5,975 nucleotides of DNA from DATAFT01 sp035544635 (GTDB lineage: Bacteria > Acidobacteriota > Thermoanaerobaculia > Multivoradales > Multivoraceae): the NCBI GenBank assembly GCA_035544635.1, contig DATKDQ010000225.1, positions 1-5,975 of the forward strand, in the 5' to 3' direction. The notes below the pieces were generated by a model. That model was not told the origin of the DNA, ran no database searches, and saw nothing but the letters and a program-made list of their open reading frames with translations. Each line of letters starts with the position of its first letter. Position 1 is the stretch's first letter. Below are positions 5,675 through 5,975 of the stretch, piece by piece. A program made the translations under genes and the position numbers.

Positions 5675-5975
5675 TCACTCCTCCGGCTGGTTGAAGCTCC
5701 GCACCATGTACTCGTAGTACGGCCCGCTCAGGAATCCGTGGAAGATCTCGTTCACCAGCGAGACGCCCTTGCGCGCGGCGTACGCCCAGTCCTCGCGCTC
5801 TCGCGCCCCGCCGCGGCGCTTGAGCGCGAGCGTCACCGACAGGTTGCCGTCGCGGTTCGCGCACACCAGATCCACCCGCCGGGGGTCGATCCGCCGGTGC
5901 TCGGGAAGCGCCGCGCTCGCGCGCTCGCGGACGAAGGCGCGGAACGCCCGATCCATCGCCGAGCGATACGGCACG
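5675..5975 (-). CDS. Unrecognised protein, C-terminal part or near-complete
   Basis: About 99 residues are visible, ending in TGA at 5677-5675, and the frame is still open at the window edge. I do not recognise a characterised family. The piece is charged and soluble-looking: RVDLVCANRDGNLSVTL, a basic KRRGGAREREDWAYAARKG stretch, and the aromatic C-terminus IFHGFLSGPYYEYMVRSFNQ. The WAYAARK to NEIFHGFL part reads like a helix-rich conserved tail, and I have a vague memory of similar hypothetical proteins, with no function attached. An ATG at 5956 could make it a complete protein of about 93 residues, but no ribosome site precedes it, so a gene running past the edge is as likely. It lies 76 bases upstream of the DUF2911-like gene in the same direction and may begin or belong to that operon. 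Confidence 0.7.
   Translation of the reverse strand, partial: VPYRSAMDRAFRAFVRERASAALPEHRRIDPRRVDLVCANRDGNLSVTLALKRRGGAREREDWAYAARKGVSLVNEIFHGFLSGPYYEYMVRSFNQPEE

Overview
The window is very GC-rich (roughly 70% by eye), densely coded, and split into two convergent gene clusters. I see no rRNA, tRNA, CRISPR array, insertion sequence or phage gene. The gene content looks chromosomal: secreted proteins and lipoproteins with high-GC codon use, and a cut-off C-terminal domain with an NG-x-(Y/F)-WVF core and an NPD-x-x-P tail. From memory, that domain resembles proteins in Acidobacteriota and in deltaproteobacterial or Binatia-like metagenome assemblies. I therefore infer a free-living, high-GC Gram-negative bacterium of that broad kind; the taxonomy is only a guess.

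Plus-strand cluster (1-2074). The window opens inside a gene that ends at 196 (extracytoplasmic-type C-terminal domain). After 52 bases comes a PP2C-family Ser/Thr protein phosphatase (249-1208). Its stop overlaps the start of an M48-family zinc metallopeptidase lipoprotein (1205-2074) in an ATGA junction. Phosphatase and peptidase are probably translated together. This suggests, without proving, a shared role in envelope stress or quality control.

The clusters meet tail to tail, with only 25 bases between the stop codons at 2074 and 2100. A short GC-rich hairpin covers the peptidase stop but has no T tract.

Minus-strand cluster (5975 down to 2100), in transcription order: an unrecognised conserved-looking protein cut by the window edge (stop at 5675); a secreted protein whose C-terminal half resembles DUF2911, behind a long low-complexity linker (5598-4801); an amidase-signature hydrolase (4804-3347) coupled to it by an ATGA overlap; and a secreted Ca2+-dependent phosphatidylinositol phospholipase C-like protein (3281-2100). 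Between amidase and phospholipase lies a perfect inverted repeat with 11-bp arms and a 4-base loop (3305-3330). It is conspicuously AT-rich for its surroundings and is the best regulatory-site candidate in the window. With a secreted lipid-cleaving enzyme and an amidase adjacent, the cluster could serve breakdown of exogenous lipids or amides, but the sequence does not fix the substrates.

I do not find a clear new multi-gene system. The items most worth a second look are the palindrome ahead of the phospholipase, the phosphatase-peptidase coupling, and the phospholipase itself.
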